This document shows, in pieces, positions 15,577 through 24,353 of a stretch of 36,089 nucleotides of DNA; the first letter of the stretch is position 1; every line of letters begins with the position of its first letter. Origin of the DNA: an uncultured Geobacter sp. (GTDB taxonomy: Bacteria > Desulfobacterota > Desulfuromonadia > Geobacterales > CAIOGM01); assembly GCA_903857795.1 (NCBI GenBank), contig CAIOGM010000050.1:1-36089 (forward strand), given 5' to 3'. The notes under the pieces were generated by a model. It saw only the letters and a program-made list of their open reading frames with translations. It was not told where the DNA came from and ran no database searches. Made by a program: the position numbers and the translations under genes.

Positions 15577-15999
15577 ATGGAACCGATGAAGGTCTTCAAT
15601 ACGACTTCGGGAAAAGAGCTGGCCGGCGATCTGCTTCTTGCGGAGAGTCTGCTGAGTCGGATGAAAGGGCTGTTGGGGAGAAGAGCCCTGGCGAGCGGAG
15701 AGGGGCTCTGGATCCGGCCGTGCAAGGGGGTGCATACCTTCGGCATGCGGTTTCCCATCGATCTGCTCTTTCTTGACCGGGAGCTCCGTGTCATCGCGGT
15801 CACTCGGGATCTCGCGCCGAACCGTCTGACGCGAATCCACATGAAAGCGGCCAGCGTCCTGGAGCTCCCGTCGGGGATGGCGGCGAGCACCACCACGGTG
15901 GTGGGAGATCAACTCTCTGTCCGGACTCCCACGGAATATTCAGCAGTCGAAAGCGGGAGAGCGCAATTACCCTTGACATACTCCATACCGTTGTTTTAG
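15577..15999 (+). CDS. DUF192 protein at the end of the Tad locus
   Basis: The product has about 140 residues and fits the DUF192 family: LLLAESLLSRMKGLLGRR at the start, then GLWIRPCKGVHTFGMRFPIDLLFLD, which is the family core, and VTRDLAPNRLTRI. The function is unknown. DUF192 genes are known next to Tad loci in some deltaproteobacteria, so a role in pilus assembly is possible. There is no signal peptide in this copy. The start is not certain: GTG 15574, ATG 15577 and ATG 15586 are all near the GGAGGAGAGGAGG tract, and 15577 gives the best spacing from the first GAGGAG. The stop codon overlaps the -10 box of the leuA promoter. Confidence 0.82.
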   Translation: MEPMKVFNTTSGKELAGDLLLAESLLSRMKGLLGRRALASGEGLWIRPCKGVHTFGMRFPIDLLFLDRELRVIAVTRDLAPNRLTRIHMKAASVLELPSGMAASTTTVVGDQLSVRTPTEYSAVESGRAQLPLTYSIPLF

Positions 16000-16002
16000 A
16001 AT
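15973..16002 (+). promoter_or_regulatory. Promoter for leuA T-box transcript
   Basis: TTGACA (15973-15978) and TAGAAT (15997-16002) are separated by 18 bases. Both boxes lie within or across the final codons of the DUF192 gene. Transcription should start near 16009, just before the T-box. Confidence 0.7.
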
Positions 16003-16136
16003 CACCAAAATCTGAAAAGGCAATGATGAGGAGTAGTAGTTCCCGTACTTTTCTCCAGAGAGCCGGTGGTTGGTGCGAACCGGTGTCAAGAGGGAATGAA
16101 CTCGCCTCGGAGCCGCACGGGTGAAAGGCCATTGAT

Positions 16137-16201
16137 GATTACGAATAACGAATGACGAATTGAGGCCGACAGTGCCAAGTCGTAATTCCTGATCCGTAAT
16201 C
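16137..16201. repeat. Inverted-repeat element inside the T-box leader
   Basis: The outer arms GATTACG and CGTAATC bound imperfect 25-base arms that match at 20 of 25 positions. The left arm contains the ACGAATAACGAATGACGAAT pattern, which I recall as a scattered repeat in related genomes. It sits where stems II and III of a T-box normally lie. Confidence 0.6.
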
Positions 16202-16302
16202 CCAATTGTTCAAGTAATCCTTGCCGTCACCCGCGTAAAGGGGATAGTTGAGGCCTGCCGGATTCCTGTCCGGAGGTGAAGAGGGTGGTACCGCGAAGCA
16301 AC

Positions 16303-16341
16303 GCCTTCGCCCCTTGTCGGGGTGGAGGCTTTTCGTTTTTT
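16303..16341 (+). terminator. T-box regulated terminator
   Basis: GCCTTCGCCCC (16303-16313) pairs with GGGGTGGAGGC (16319-16329) and a T-rich tail follows to 16341. The stem starts directly after the T-box sequence, so it competes with the antiterminator fold. Confidence 0.85.
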
Positions 16342-16391
16342 TACTGGAACAGAAATCTCTGAAACAAAAAACAGGAACGGGAGGAGCAGCC

Positions 16392-17930
16392 ATGAGCGCT
16401 TCACAGATCATCAGAATTTTCGATACCACCCTGCGGGACGGCGAACAGTCTCCGGGCAACAGCATGAACATCGAGGAGAAGCTGCGGATCGCCAAGCAGC
16501 TCCAGAAGCTGAACGTGGATGTCATCGAGGCCGGCTTCCCCATTGCCTCCGAAGGGGACTTCGAGGCGGTGAAACGGGTGGCCCAGAGCATCAAGGGGCC
16601 GGAGATCGCGGGGCTCTGCCGCTCCAGTGACAAGGACATCGACCGGGCCTGGGAGGCGCTCCAGTATGCCGGGGAGAAGGGGCGGATCCACACCTTCATC
16701 GCCACCTCCGACATCCACATGAAATACAAACTGCAGATGGAGCCGGGCAAGGTGCTGGAGGCGGCGGTGAGAGCGGTGAAGCGGGCCCGGGGGTACACGA
16801 AGAACGTGGAGTTCTCCTGCGAGGATGCGGTCCGGACCAGGCTGGAGTTCCTGGCCGAGGTGGTGGCGGCGGTCATCGACGCCGGGGCCACCACGGTCAA
16901 CATCCCGGATACCGTGGGCTACACCATTCCGGCCGAGTATTTCAACATCATCTCCTACCTGAAGCAGAACGTGAAGAACATCGATCAGGCGGTGATCTCG
17001 GTCCACTGCCATAACGACCTGGGGCTGGCCGTGGCCAACTCCATCGCCGCGGTCCAGGCCGGGGCGAGGCAGGTGGAGTGCACCATCAACGGCATCGGAG
17101 AGCGGGCGGGCAACTGTTCCCTGGAGGAGTTCGTCATGATCCTCAAGACCCGAGGAGACATCCTCCCCTTTGGGACCAGCGTCGCCACCGAGCAGTTGAC
17201 CCCGGCCAGCCGGCTCCTCTCCACCATCACCGGTTCCCTGGTACAGACCAATAAGGCCATCGTCGGGGCCAACGCCTTCGCCCATGAGGCGGGGATCCAC
17301 CAGCACGGGGTCATGATGGAGAAGTCCACCTACGAGATCATGACCCCCGAGTCGGTGGGGCTCAAGGCCAACGCCCTGGTTCTCGGCAAGCATTCGGGGC
17401 GTCACGCCTTCAAAAAACGGCTCATGGAGCTGGGCTACGACCTGGCCGATGACGATCTCAACAAGGCGTTCGGCAAGTTCAAGAGCCTGGCCGACCTGAA
17501 GAAGGAGGTCTTTGACGAAGACCTGGACGCCCTGGTGGCCGAGGAGGTCATGCGGCCGGCGGAGAAGTACCGGCTGGACCATATCACCGTCACCTGCGGC
17601 TCCTTTGCCGTGGCCACCGCCACCGTGCAGCTGGAGATCGACGGCGCCCCGGTTCGCACCGCGGAGCTGGGGGACGGGCCGGTGGACGCCACCTTCAAGG
17701 CGATCCAGAAGCTGACCAAGAGCAAGGCCAAGCTCCTCCAGTACAACGTGGGGGCCATCACCGGCGGCACCGACGCCCAGGGGGAGGCGACGGTGAGGAT
17801 GAGCGAAGGGAACACCACCGTGACCGGCCGCGGGTCGTCCACCGACATCATCGAGGCGTCGGCCCGGGCGTACATCAATGCACTCAACCGGATCCACTAC
17901 AAGCAGGAGCGGTTCGCCGACACCGTTTGA
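16392..17930 (+). CDS. leuA: 2-isopropylmalate synthase
   Basis: The product has 512 residues, the usual bacterial length. It catalyses the first committed step of leucine synthesis, joining acetyl-CoA and 2-oxoisovalerate. The catalytic domain begins IIRIFDTTLRDGEQSPGNSM and includes the metal-binding HCHNDLGLA and the NGIGERAGNCSLEE segment. The link domain has HEAGIHQHGV and LGKHSGRHA. The C-terminal domain (about residues 385-510, with GDGPVDATFKAI and VTGRGSSTDIIEASARAYINAL) is the leucine-sensing allosteric unit. ATG at 16392 has a GGAGGAG site; the long upstream reading lies in the T-box leader. Transcription is under the leucine T-box and translation product is expected to be feedback-inhibited. 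Confidence 0.97.
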   Translation: MSASQIIRIFDTTLRDGEQSPGNSMNIEEKLRIAKQLQKLNVDVIEAGFPIASEGDFEAVKRVAQSIKGPEIAGLCRSSDKDIDRAWEALQYAGEKGRIHTFIATSDIHMKYKLQMEPGKVLEAAVRAVKRARGYTKNVEFSCEDAVRTRLEFLAEVVAAVIDAGATTVNIPDTVGYTIPAEYFNIISYLKQNVKNIDQAVISVHCHNDLGLAVANSIAAVQAGARQVECTINGIGERAGNCSLEEFVMILKTRGDILPFGTSVATEQLTPASRLLSTITGSLVQTNKAIVGANAFAHEAGIHQHGVMMEKSTYEIMTPESVGLKANALVLGKHSGRHAFKKRLMELGYDLADDDLNKAFGKFKSLADLKKEVFDEDLDALVAEEVMRPAEKYRLDHITVTCGSFAVATATVQLEIDGAPVRTAELGDGPVDATFKAIQKLTKSKAKLLQYNVGAITGGTDAQGEATVRMSEGNTTVTGRGSSTDIIEASARAYINALNRIHYKQERFADTV

Positions 17931-17966
17931 CCTGATTCACCGGCCTCATGGCTTGAGAAGGAAAAG

Positions 17967-18007
17967 CGGGGTTACTGACGTTTAAGTCATTAACCCCGTT
18001 ATCTTTT
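17967..18007. terminator. Bidirectional terminator between leuA and the hybrid kinase
   Basis: CGGGGTTA (17967-17974) pairs with TAACCCCG (17991-17998), with an inner TGAC/GTCA stem. TTATCTTTT follows on the plus strand, and a CTTTTCC tail on the minus strand. The kinase stop codon lies in the loop, so one hairpin serves both converging genes. Confidence 0.85.
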
Positions 18008-21000
18008 CAATCTCTCCCTTCAGGAGAGTCAGCTGCTCGTCGAGCTGGTTCCAGAGATCGGTTGACCCTTCAGTTCCTCCTTGACGCCCCATGATTTCCA
18101 GGGCAAGGGTCAGCTCTGCCGCCGGCTTGGCGATAATCGCCAGGAGCGAGCCCTTGAGGGAGTGGGCCGTCGTGGCGATCTCCTGGGGATCGCCTCCGGC
18201 TACGGCGCTGGCCAGATCGCTCTGCTGACCGGGGAGCTGCCGGAGAAAGGTGGTCAGCAGCTCCAGGGCGAACTCCCGGTCATCTTCCCAGCACTCCAGC
18301 AGCCCGGCCCAGTCCAGAGCCGGCGGCCGGTTCTCCGCGGCCGCTCCTCCCTGCTCCATCGCCGGAGCGGGATGGGGTTCCCTGCCGGTGACAAGTTTTT
18401 CAATGGTCATGAGAAGCTCCTCGGCTTTGATCGGTTTGGTGATGTAGGCGTCCATGCCGGCTTCCAGGCATTTCTGAGCATCCCCTTTCATGGCGTAGGC
18501 CGTCATGGCCGAAATGGGGGTATGCCTGCCCGAGCCCTGTTCCCGGGCCCGAATGGCGGCGGTCGCCTGGTAGCCGTTCATCTCGGGCATCTGGATATCC
18601 ATGAAGACGATGTCGAAGCTCCCCTTTTCCCAGAGTTCGACCCCTTCACGGCCGTTTCCGGCGATGACCACCCGATGCCCCTGTTTTTCCAGTATCCTGG
18701 AGGCGACTTTCTGGTTGATCTCCACGTCTTCCACCAGCAGGACCGTGAGCTCTCGCCTCTTTTCCGGGGGGATGGGGAGCTCCTCCTCTGCCGGCGGATC
18801 GACCGGTTCACTGAAAAGCCGGATCATGGTCATTTCCAGCTCTTCCTGAATCACCGGCTTTATCAGATATCCGCCGATCCTGAGGGACCGACAGCGCTCG
18901 GCGTCGCTGTTGTGGCCGGCGCTGGGCATCATGAGGAGCTGGCACCGGTCGTACGCCGTGATCGCCCTGATCCGTGTCGCCAGCTCCCAGCCATCCATGC
19001 CGGGCATATGCACATCGATCAGGATGAGGTCGAACTTCTCTCCCGCCTCATGGGCCTTGCCGAGGAGGGAGAGCGCCGCGAGCGCCCCATGCGCCTCACC
19101 AATGGTCATCCGCCACTTCTTCAGGAGGTTGCGCAGGAGGCTCCGGTTAACGGCGTTGTCATCCACGATGAACGCCCGTTTTCCCCGGAGCAGCTCACGC
19201 GTGGCGGAGAGAGCCGTCGGCGCCCTGGCCTGGATCTCCAGGGGGAGGGTGAAGTGGAAGAGGCTCCCCTTCCCCTGGACGCTCTCCACCCAGAGCTCAC
19301 CCCCCATGAGGGTGACCATTTGCCGCGAGATGGTCAGACCCAGGCCGGTCCCGCCGTACTGCCGGGTGGTGGAGCCGTCCACCTGGGTGAAGGGGCTGAA
19401 GATATGCTCCAACATGGCTGCGGGGATACCGATGCCGCTGTCGGAGACCGTGAAATGGAGCCGGGTAGAGTGATCGTCCCCCCCGTTTTGGGTAATGGAG
19501 ATGGTGATCTCTCCCTGCTCGGTGAACTTGATGGCGTTTCCCACCAGGTTGATCAGCACCTGCCTGAGCTTGCCGGGGTCGCCGCAGAGGAAGTCGGGAA
19601 TCTCCGCGGCAATGTCGTAGTTCATGTCGAGCCGTTTCTGGAAGGCGCGGGAGGAGAGGGTCTTCAGGGTCCGACCGACGGTGTTGCGGAGGGAGAAAGG
19701 GATCCTCTCCAGATCGATCCGCCCCGCCTCGATCTTGGAAAAGTCGAGGATGTCGTTGATGATCGCCAGCAGGTTGTCGCTGGAGAGCTTCACCGCCTCG
19801 AGATAATCCTGTTGCTCCATGGTCAGGCCGGTATCCAGCAGCAGATCGGTCATGCCGATGATGCCGTTCATGGGGGTCCTGATCTCATGGCTCATGTTGG
19901 CCAGGAACTCGCTCTTCGCCTTGCTGGCGGCCTCGGCCGCCTCCCGCGCTTCGCACATCTCCCGTTCGTTCTGCGTGCGCAGAACCACCTCCTCTTCCAG
20001 CTGACGGTTCTTCTCCCCCACGGTCAATTCCCGGAGCGAGGTCTCTTCCAGCCGGGTCTTGAGGATGCTGTTTCTGGTGTTGAGATAGATGACGATGAAC
20101 ATCCCCGCCAGGATGATGACGGCCATCCCGCCGGAGGTGATCAGCAGGTTCCGGGGTGAATTGAGGTCGAAGGCGCCGGTGGCGTGAATGAAGGTGACCA
20201 GGGAGAACGGAGTGTCAGCCACGGGGAGCCGGAGCACGAAGATGTCGGAGTGCTGCCGGTCACGGGGGGCCAGGAGCGTCGGTATTCCCGCCGGTATCCG
20301 GGGGGGGAGCTTCAGGTGATCTGCGGGGATGCTGCTGCTGACCTTGCCGGGAATGAAGAGATACTCGTCATCCCGGGCGATGGCTGTGGAGGTTGCCCCC
20401 TCCTTTTCTCCGATGAAGTGGGAATAGACCAGTGAGAGCGGAATCCACCCCAGGACCCGGCCGGCGAAGCTCCCCTTGAACTGGTAGGGGACCGACACCA
20501 CCAGCTGGGGCTCCTTTTCTCCCCGGTCGAAGAGGAGCGACGTCTTCATGTTTTTCTGGAGGAAACGGTTAACTCCGGCGGGGCGGTGGCCGGCCATCTT
20601 TCCGCTATCCACCAGGATTTCTCCGGCTGCGTCCATGAAGACGAGTCGGCTATAGATGGGAGCGTCTTCCAGGCTCTTCTTTGAGAGCAACCGGTCGAAG
20701 AGCTCCCGGATGGTGAAGAGGCTGGCTCTGAGCCCGTACTCCAGGGACATCCCCAGGGCCTGATTCTCAAAGTAGGCGGAGAGCTCGCGGCTCTCCGCCA
20801 GATTCTGGAGGTCATCCTCACGTTCCCGGGAGAAGTAGCGGACCGCGGTGGCCCGTTTCTCCAACTCCTGGGTCAGCTGGCGAATCTGTGACTCCTGGAG
20901 CGCCACTCTCCCCCGGTACTGGGAGAGCACCAGGATGCCGATATAGACAATCAGCGCCAGGCAGAGCAGAAACGCAGCCACCTCGCCGAAGCGGCCGATC

Positions 21001-21020
21001 TTGCCGGAAACAGGATGCAC
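17982..21020 (-). CDS. Hybrid sensor histidine kinase with two receivers and Hpt
   Basis: The product has 1012 residues. Two membrane helices (about 15-33 and 302-322) flank a periplasmic region of about 270 residues, probably a double-Cache-like sensor. Then come a coiled coil, HisKA with the phosphoacceptor His378 ([16 protein letters not shown]), a HATPase domain ([12 protein letters not shown] near 558), receiver 1 with Asp669 ([13 protein letters not shown]), receiver 2 with Asp808 ([13 protein letters not shown]) and an Hpt domain with His953 ([13 protein letters not shown]). All phosphorelay residues are present. No output domain, so a separate response regulator is expected. The start is a GTG with a weak site, 22 bases after the solute-binding protein gene, so the two are one operon. 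BarA/EvgS-like layout; signal unknown. Confidence 0.92.
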   Translation of the reverse strand: MHPVSGKIGRFGEVAAFLLCLALIVYIGILVLSQYRGRVALQESQIRQLTQELEKRATAVRYFSREREDDLQNLAESRELSAYFENQALGMSLEYGLRASLFTIRELFDRLLSKKSLEDAPIYSRLVFMDAAGEILVDSGKMAGHRPAGVNRFLQKNMKTSLLFDRGEKEPQLVVSVPYQFKGSFAGRVLGWIPLSLVYSHFIGEKEGATSTAIARDDEYLFIPGKVSSSIPADHLKLPPRIPAGIPTLLAPRDRQHSDIFVLRLPVADTPFSLVTFIHATGAFDLNSPRNLLITSGGMAVIILAGMFIVIYLNTRNSILKTRLEETSLRELTVGEKNRQLEEEVVLRTQNEREMCEAREAAEAASKAKSEFLANMSHEIRTPMNGIIGMTDLLLDTGLTMEQQDYLEAVKLSSDNLLAIINDILDFSKIEAGRIDLERIPFSLRNTVGRTLKTLSSRAFQKRLDMNYDIAAEIPDFLCGDPGKLRQVLINLVGNAIKFTEQGEITISITQNGGDDHSTRLHFTVSDSGIGIPAAMLEHIFSPFTQVDGSTTRQYGGTGLGLTISRQMVTLMGGELWVESVQGKGSLFHFTLPLEIQARAPTALSATRELLRGKRAFIVDDNAVNRSLLRNLLKKWRMTIGEAHGALAALSLLGKAHEAGEKFDLILIDVHMPGMDGWELATRIRAITAYDRCQLLMMPSAGHNSDAERCRSLRIGGYLIKPVIQEELEMTMIRLFSEPVDPPAEEELPIPPEKRRELTVLLVEDVEINQKVASRILEKQGHRVVIAGNGREGVELWEKGSFDIVFMDIQMPEMNGYQATAAIRAREQGSGRHTPISAMTAYAMKGDAQKCLEAGMDAYITKPIKAEELLMTIEKLVTGREPHPAPAMEQGGAAAENRPPALDWAGLLECWEDDREFALELLTTFLRQLPGQQSDLASAVAGGDPQEIATTAHSLKGSLLAIIAKPAAELTLALEIMGRQGGTEGSTDLWNQLDEQLTLLKGEIEKITGLMT

Positions 21021-21042
21021 GGGGTGTCTGGAAACTTGCCCC

Positions 21043-21930
21043 TTACTTATTGAAAAACTCGGGGAAATAGGAGTGAACCGTTGGGTAGTACTTCTTGACG
21101 ATCCGGTTGTAGGTGCCGTCTTTGCGGATCTTCTTGAAGAATTCGTTGAACGCCGCCTTCAGCTGGGGTGAATCTTTGGGGAAGGCGACCCCCATCTCCT
21201 GTCTCCCCGAGGTGGGGCCGATGATCTTGATCTTGCCGGGCCACTTCTCCAGGCCGATGAGGGCGTCGGGAACGTCGAGGATGGTCAGTTCAGCCTCGTT
21301 GTTGACCAGGGCCGGGGCCAGTTCATTGAGGTTGCCGTTGAAGATGACCACCTCGGCGCCGGTGGCGTCCAGTTTGTTCCCCGCCGGATCAAGGCAGGTC
21401 TTGGGGAGCGCCAGAAGTTTTTTCTCCTTGAGGAGGGCGCGGGTGAGGGCGATGTCCTTTTCCAGGCTCTTGGTCGACTTGATCGGTCTCATCTTTGAGT
21501 CGGCCCGGGCGATGAGCCAGATCTGGCTGGGGAAGGTGGGAGAGGAGAAATCCACGGCCTTCTTCCGCCAGGGGAGGATGGTGAAGCCGTTGGCGATGAG
21601 GTCCCCCTTCACCGGGACGCTCTCGCCGAACTCAACCTCTTCCCCCTTGGCCTTGACCTTCTTCCCGATGAGGTCCTCAACAACGGTCCCCCAGTCGCCC
21701 TTTACATATTCGTATTTGACTCCCAGCTGTTTGGCGAAGAGCTGGATGATCTCCACGTCCATGCCGTCGCCGGAGCCGGTGACGAAGTTGGCGTAGGGGA
21801 TGCCGATATGGCGCAGGACACCGGCTTTCTTGATTTCAGGCAGATCGCCTGCGAAGGCGGTTATGGCGCTCAGGGTGAGCGCGCCAAAGAGCAGTGACCC
21901 GGCGATTCTGTTCAGGGGACGTAACTTCAT
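21043..21930 (-). CDS. Orphan family-3 solute-binding protein
   Basis: The product has 295 residues. A signal peptide ([20 protein letters not shown]) is followed by a periplasmic binding fold of the SBP_bac_3 type: [21 protein letters not shown], the [20 protein letters not shown] segment, [18 protein letters not shown], and a late [22 protein letters not shown]. Such proteins bind amino acids or similar small solutes. ATG at 21930 has a GAGGAG site. There is no ABC permease or ATPase gene nearby; the next gene is the hybrid kinase on the same strand. It therefore more likely presents a ligand to that sensor than feeds a transporter, though that is inference. Confidence 0.88.
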   Translation of the reverse strand: MKLRPLNRIAGSLLFGALTLSAITAFAGDLPEIKKAGVLRHIGIPYANFVTGSGDGMDVEIIQLFAKQLGVKYEYVKGDWGTVVEDLIGKKVKAKGEEVEFGESVPVKGDLIANGFTILPWRKKAVDFSSPTFPSQIWLIARADSKMRPIKSTKSLEKDIALTRALLKEKKLLALPKTCLDPAGNKLDATGAEVVIFNGNLNELAPALVNNEAELTILDVPDALIGLEKWPGKIKIIGPTSGRQEMGVAFPKDSPQLKAAFNEFFKKIRKDGTYNRIVKKYYPTVHSYFPEFFNK

Positions 21931-21981
21931 GTACTCTCTCCTCGTGGGGTGGATTTCCGCAGGGTGCGGATTTTTGTGCAT

Positions 21982-22009
21982 CTTATAGAGTAACCTGCGC
22001 CGCTGTCAA
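21982..22009 (-). promoter_or_regulatory. Promoter for binding protein and kinase operon
   Basis: On the minus strand a consensus TTGACA (22009-22004) and TATAAG (21987-21982) are 16 bases apart. The leader is about 45 nt and ends with a GAGGAG site. Confidence 0.65.
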
Positions 22010-22130
22010 ATGGTACCTTGCGGGGTAACGGCGTATTTTGCAAAAAGAGAGGGATAACTGCCGGAAAATGGTCGCGGCGGAACCGGGCGGGAGGAGCGGT
22101 AAAAGGGGGAAAAGCGCTCCCTGTTTGCGG

Positions 22131-22159
22131 TTGCGGCACCCGGAAAGCTGTGTTATAAA
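22131..22159 (+). promoter_or_regulatory. Probable nadC promoter
   Basis: TTGCGG (22131-22136) and TATAAA (22154-22159) are 17 bases apart, giving a short leader before nadC. The -35 box matches only in its first half, so this is a moderate call. Confidence 0.45.
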
Positions 22160-22187
22160 GGGCGAACATTTCGGCCCTGGGGAGATC

Positions 22188-23021
22188 ATGATGGACACTG
22201 TTGATTCGATTATCAGAAACGCCTTGCGGGAAGATATTCACACCGGTGATATCACCACCAGGGCGGTCATCGGTGAGCCGCGTCCGGCCACGGCCCGGCT
22301 CATCGCCAAGGAGGAGTTTATCCTGGCGGGAATCCAGGTGGCGGCCCGGGTCTTCAGGATGCTCGACCCGGCGACGCTCTTCACTCCCCGGTTCACCGAC
22401 GGGGCGCGCTGTGCCCCCGGTGACGTCCTGGCGGAGATCTCCGGCGATGATGCGGTGATCCTCCAGGGGGAGCGGGTCGCCCTGAACCTGCTTCAGAGGA
22501 TGTGCGGCATCGCCACCTCCACCTCCCGCTATGTGGCGGCGGTGGCCGGGAGCCGGGCGAAGATCGTCGATACCCGCAAGACCACCCCAGGCCTGCGGGT
22601 TCTGGAGAAATATGCGGTCACCGTGGGAGGGGGCTCCAACCATCGGGCCGGACTCTATGACGCCGTGCTGATCAAGGAGAACCATATCGCCGCAGCCGGC
22701 GGGATCACCGTTGCGGTGACCCGCGCCCGCGCCTTCATCCCCCATACCATGAAGATCGAGGTGGAGACCGAGAACCTGGCGGAGGTGGCCGAGGCGGTGA
22801 CCTGCAAGGCGGATATCATCATGCTCGACAACATGGATAACTCCACCATGAGCCAGGCGGTGGCATACATTGCCGGCCGCGCCCTGGTGGAGGCGTCCGG
22901 CGGGGTCAACCTGGAGACGGTGCGGGGGATCGCCGAGACCGGGGTTGACCTGATTTCGGTGGGGGCTCTGACCCACTCCGCCCGGGCAGTGGACATCTCG
23001 CTATTGCTGGGGGGGGCGTGA
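22188..23021 (+). CDS. nadC: Nicotinate-nucleotide pyrophosphorylase (carboxylating)
   Basis: The product has 277 residues. It converts quinolinate and PRPP into nicotinate mononucleotide in de novo NAD synthesis. Family marks are REDIHTGDITTRAVI near the start, LNLLQRMCGIATSTSRYV, the active-site loop VDTRKTTPGLRVLEKYAVTVGGG, the HRAGLYDAVLIKENH segment, and VEVET/DIIMLDNMD with a final GVDLISVGALTHSARAVDISL. Two ATGs (22188 and 22191) follow GGGGAG; the second has the better spacing and would shorten the protein by one residue. The longer upstream reading has no support. It overlaps birA by four bases. Confidence 0.95.
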   Translation: MMDTVDSIIRNALREDIHTGDITTRAVIGEPRPATARLIAKEEFILAGIQVAARVFRMLDPATLFTPRFTDGARCAPGDVLAEISGDDAVILQGERVALNLLQRMCGIATSTSRYVAAVAGSRAKIVDTRKTTPGLRVLEKYAVTVGGGSNHRAGLYDAVLIKENHIAAAGGITVAVTRARAFIPHTMKIEVETENLAEVAEAVTCKADIIMLDNMDNSTMSQAVAYIAGRALVEASGGVNLETVRGIAETGVDLISVGALTHSARAVDISLLLGGA

Positions 23022-24034
23022 AGGGTGGGGCCGGCCAGCGGATCGACTCCCTCTCAGGGGAGATCGACCGGCTCCTCCTGGCCTCCTTCATGGCGCCCGA
23101 CGCCGGTTTCCTCTCCGGGGAGGAGCTGAGCGCGGCGGCTGACGTCTCCCGCACCACGATCTGGAAGCGGATCGAGCTGTTGCGGGAGCATGGTTTCGTC
23201 TTCGAATCGGTCCCCTCCCGGGGGTACCGTCTGGTCACGGTTCCCGATTTTCTTCACCCCGCCGCCATTGCCGCGGGGATGACGACCCGGCGTCTGGGGG
23301 GAACCATGGTGACCTTCTCGGAGACCGGTTCCACCAATGCCGTAGCGGCCCGCCTGGGTGAAGAGGGGGGCGCCGAGGGGACGGTGGTGCTGGCCGAGTC
23401 ACAGTCTCAGGGGAAGGGGCGGCTCGGTCGGATCTGGAGCTCTCCTCCCGGTGCGAATCTCTACTGTTCGATTCTCCTGCGTCCCCCCATCCCACCGACC
23501 TCCGCTCCCCAGCTCACCTTTGTTTCCGCCGTGGCCGTGGTTCGGGCCATCAAGCTCTGTACCGGTCTCTCCCCCATCATCAAATGGCCCAACGATATCC
23601 TCATCAACGGTGCCAAGGTGGCGGGGTTGCTCAATGAGATGACCGCGGAAACCGACCGGGTCGCCACCGTGGTGCTGGGGATCGGGGTCAACCTGAACAT
23701 GGTCCGGGAGCAGTTCCCGGCGGAGCTGCGCCATCCGGCCAGCTCGCTCTTCCTGGAGAGCGGGGTCAGGGTCGACCGGGTCGCCTTCACGAGAACCCTG
23801 CTTACGGCGCTGGACGACCTGTACGACCGGTATCTGGCTGGAGGCTATCCGGAGATCCGGGACGAGTGGCTTGCAGAGTGCGGCGTCATCGGCAAACTGG
23901 TGGGGGTCAGTGACGGAGTTCTTCAGGAACGGATGGGGGTGGCGCGGGGGATAGACGAAGGAGGAGCGCTGCTGCTGGAGCTTTCTGACGGATCCATCCA
24001 GCGGGTCTACTCCGGAGATGTGAGGCTGGTGTGA
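23018..24034 (+). CDS. birA: Biotin-protein ligase / biotin operon repressor
   Basis: The product has 338 residues. An N-terminal winged helix (about residues 25-75: FLSGEELSAAADVSRTTIWKRIELLREHGF) suggests a repressor as well as a ligase. The central ligase domain has the FSETGSTNAVA, then GRLGRIWSSPPGANLYCSILLRP and KWPNDILINGAKVAGLLNEM motifs, and the C-terminal SH3-like domain ends with DGSIQRVYSGDVRLV. It makes biotinyl-AMP and attaches biotin to carboxylase carrier protein. The start is a GTG overlapping the nadC stop (GTGA), so translation is coupled. The ligase glycine motif reads GRLGR where GRGRRGR is common. Confidence 0.94.
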   Translation: MKGGAGQRIDSLSGEIDRLLLASFMAPDAGFLSGEELSAAADVSRTTIWKRIELLREHGFVFESVPSRGYRLVTVPDFLHPAAIAAGMTTRRLGGTMVTFSETGSTNAVAARLGEEGGAEGTVVLAESQSQGKGRLGRIWSSPPGANLYCSILLRPPIPPTSAPQLTFVSAVAVVRAIKLCTGLSPIIKWPNDILINGAKVAGLLNEMTAETDRVATVVLGIGVNLNMVREQFPAELRHPASSLFLESGVRVDRVAFTRTLLTALDDLYDRYLAGGYPEIRDEWLAECGVIGKLVGVSDGVLQERMGVARGIDEGGALLLELSDGSIQRVYSGDVRLV

Positions 24035-24044
24035 ACCGGGTTAG

Positions 24045-24086
24045 GGGTTCTGGGTTCTGGGTTCTGGGTTCTGGGTTCTGGGTTCT
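24045..24086 (+). repeat. Six tandem GGGTTCT heptamers
   Basis: Six perfect direct copies of GGGTTCT fill 42 bases after birA. Degenerate relatives occur upstream of coaX (about 24313-24345). A related repeat flanks lysS at the far end of the window. No known protein site is implied; slippage-prone sequence with likely length variation. Confidence 0.9.
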
Positions 24087-24136
24087 ATAGTATTTCAGAT
24101 ATTGTTTTTTGGAAAATTGTTTGATGTTGGTTATAG

Positions 24137-24230
24137 CTCCCTCCCTTTCAAGGGGAGGGCTGGGGTGGGGATGGGTTTAGTACGAAGAGTTCCCCATCCC
24201 CCTCCTGACCTCCCCCTTGAAAAGGGAGGA
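24137..24230. repeat. Long inverted-repeat element between birA and coaX
   Basis: Two arms of about 39 bases, CTCCCTCCCTTTCAAGGGG-type and CCCCCTTGAAAAGGGAGG-type, surround about 15 bases of loop and can fold into a long hairpin, on either strand. Such C-rich/G-rich arms recur in many bacterial genomes as non-coding MITE-like units. Together with the heptamers this explains most of the 319-base gap; no gene is seen in it. Confidence 0.75.
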
Positions 24231-24353
24231 ACGTAACTGTGAATGATCGGCTTTACAGGTTCTATTTTCGTGAGCTGGATAGTTGCAGAGCAAAAATCTT
24301 TTTCTGAAAGTCTATAGGTTCTGGATTCGGGGTTATGGGTTAGTGGGGGTTTG

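Larger units (their letters stand above)
16010..16341 (+). promoter_or_regulatory. Leucine-specific T-box riboswitch of leuA
   Basis: The leader shows the parts of a T-box that reads uncharged tRNA. The base of stem I can pair CAATG (16021-16025) with CATTG (16130-16134). Conserved stem I text AGAGAGCCGGTGGTTGGTGC is present. A specifier loop contains GAACTCGCC, with CTC (leucine) at 16101-16103. The T-box element AGGGTGGTACCGCG lies at 16282-16295, where TGGT can pair with the tRNA ACCA end, and a terminator follows. Uncharged tRNA-Leu should prevent termination and switch on leuA. An unusual inverted-repeat element occupies 16137-16201 between stem I and the antiterminator. The three other leader gaps show no gene. 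Confidence 0.9.

Noticed and set aside
16401-17897. Minus-strand open frame of 498 codons opposite leuA
   Set aside because: leuA is certain from its motifs. The opposite frame is GC-driven and shows no domain or ribosome-binding site.
18081-20159. Plus-strand open frame of 692 codons opposite the hybrid kinase
   Set aside because: It is a shadow of the kinase gene in high-GC DNA. The kinase has all catalytic motifs, while this frame has a low-complexity His/Gly/Asp-rich composition and no family motif.
24045-24086. CRISPR array at the heptamer tandem copies
   Set aside because: The copies are seven bases long with no spacers, so this is a simple tandem repeat.
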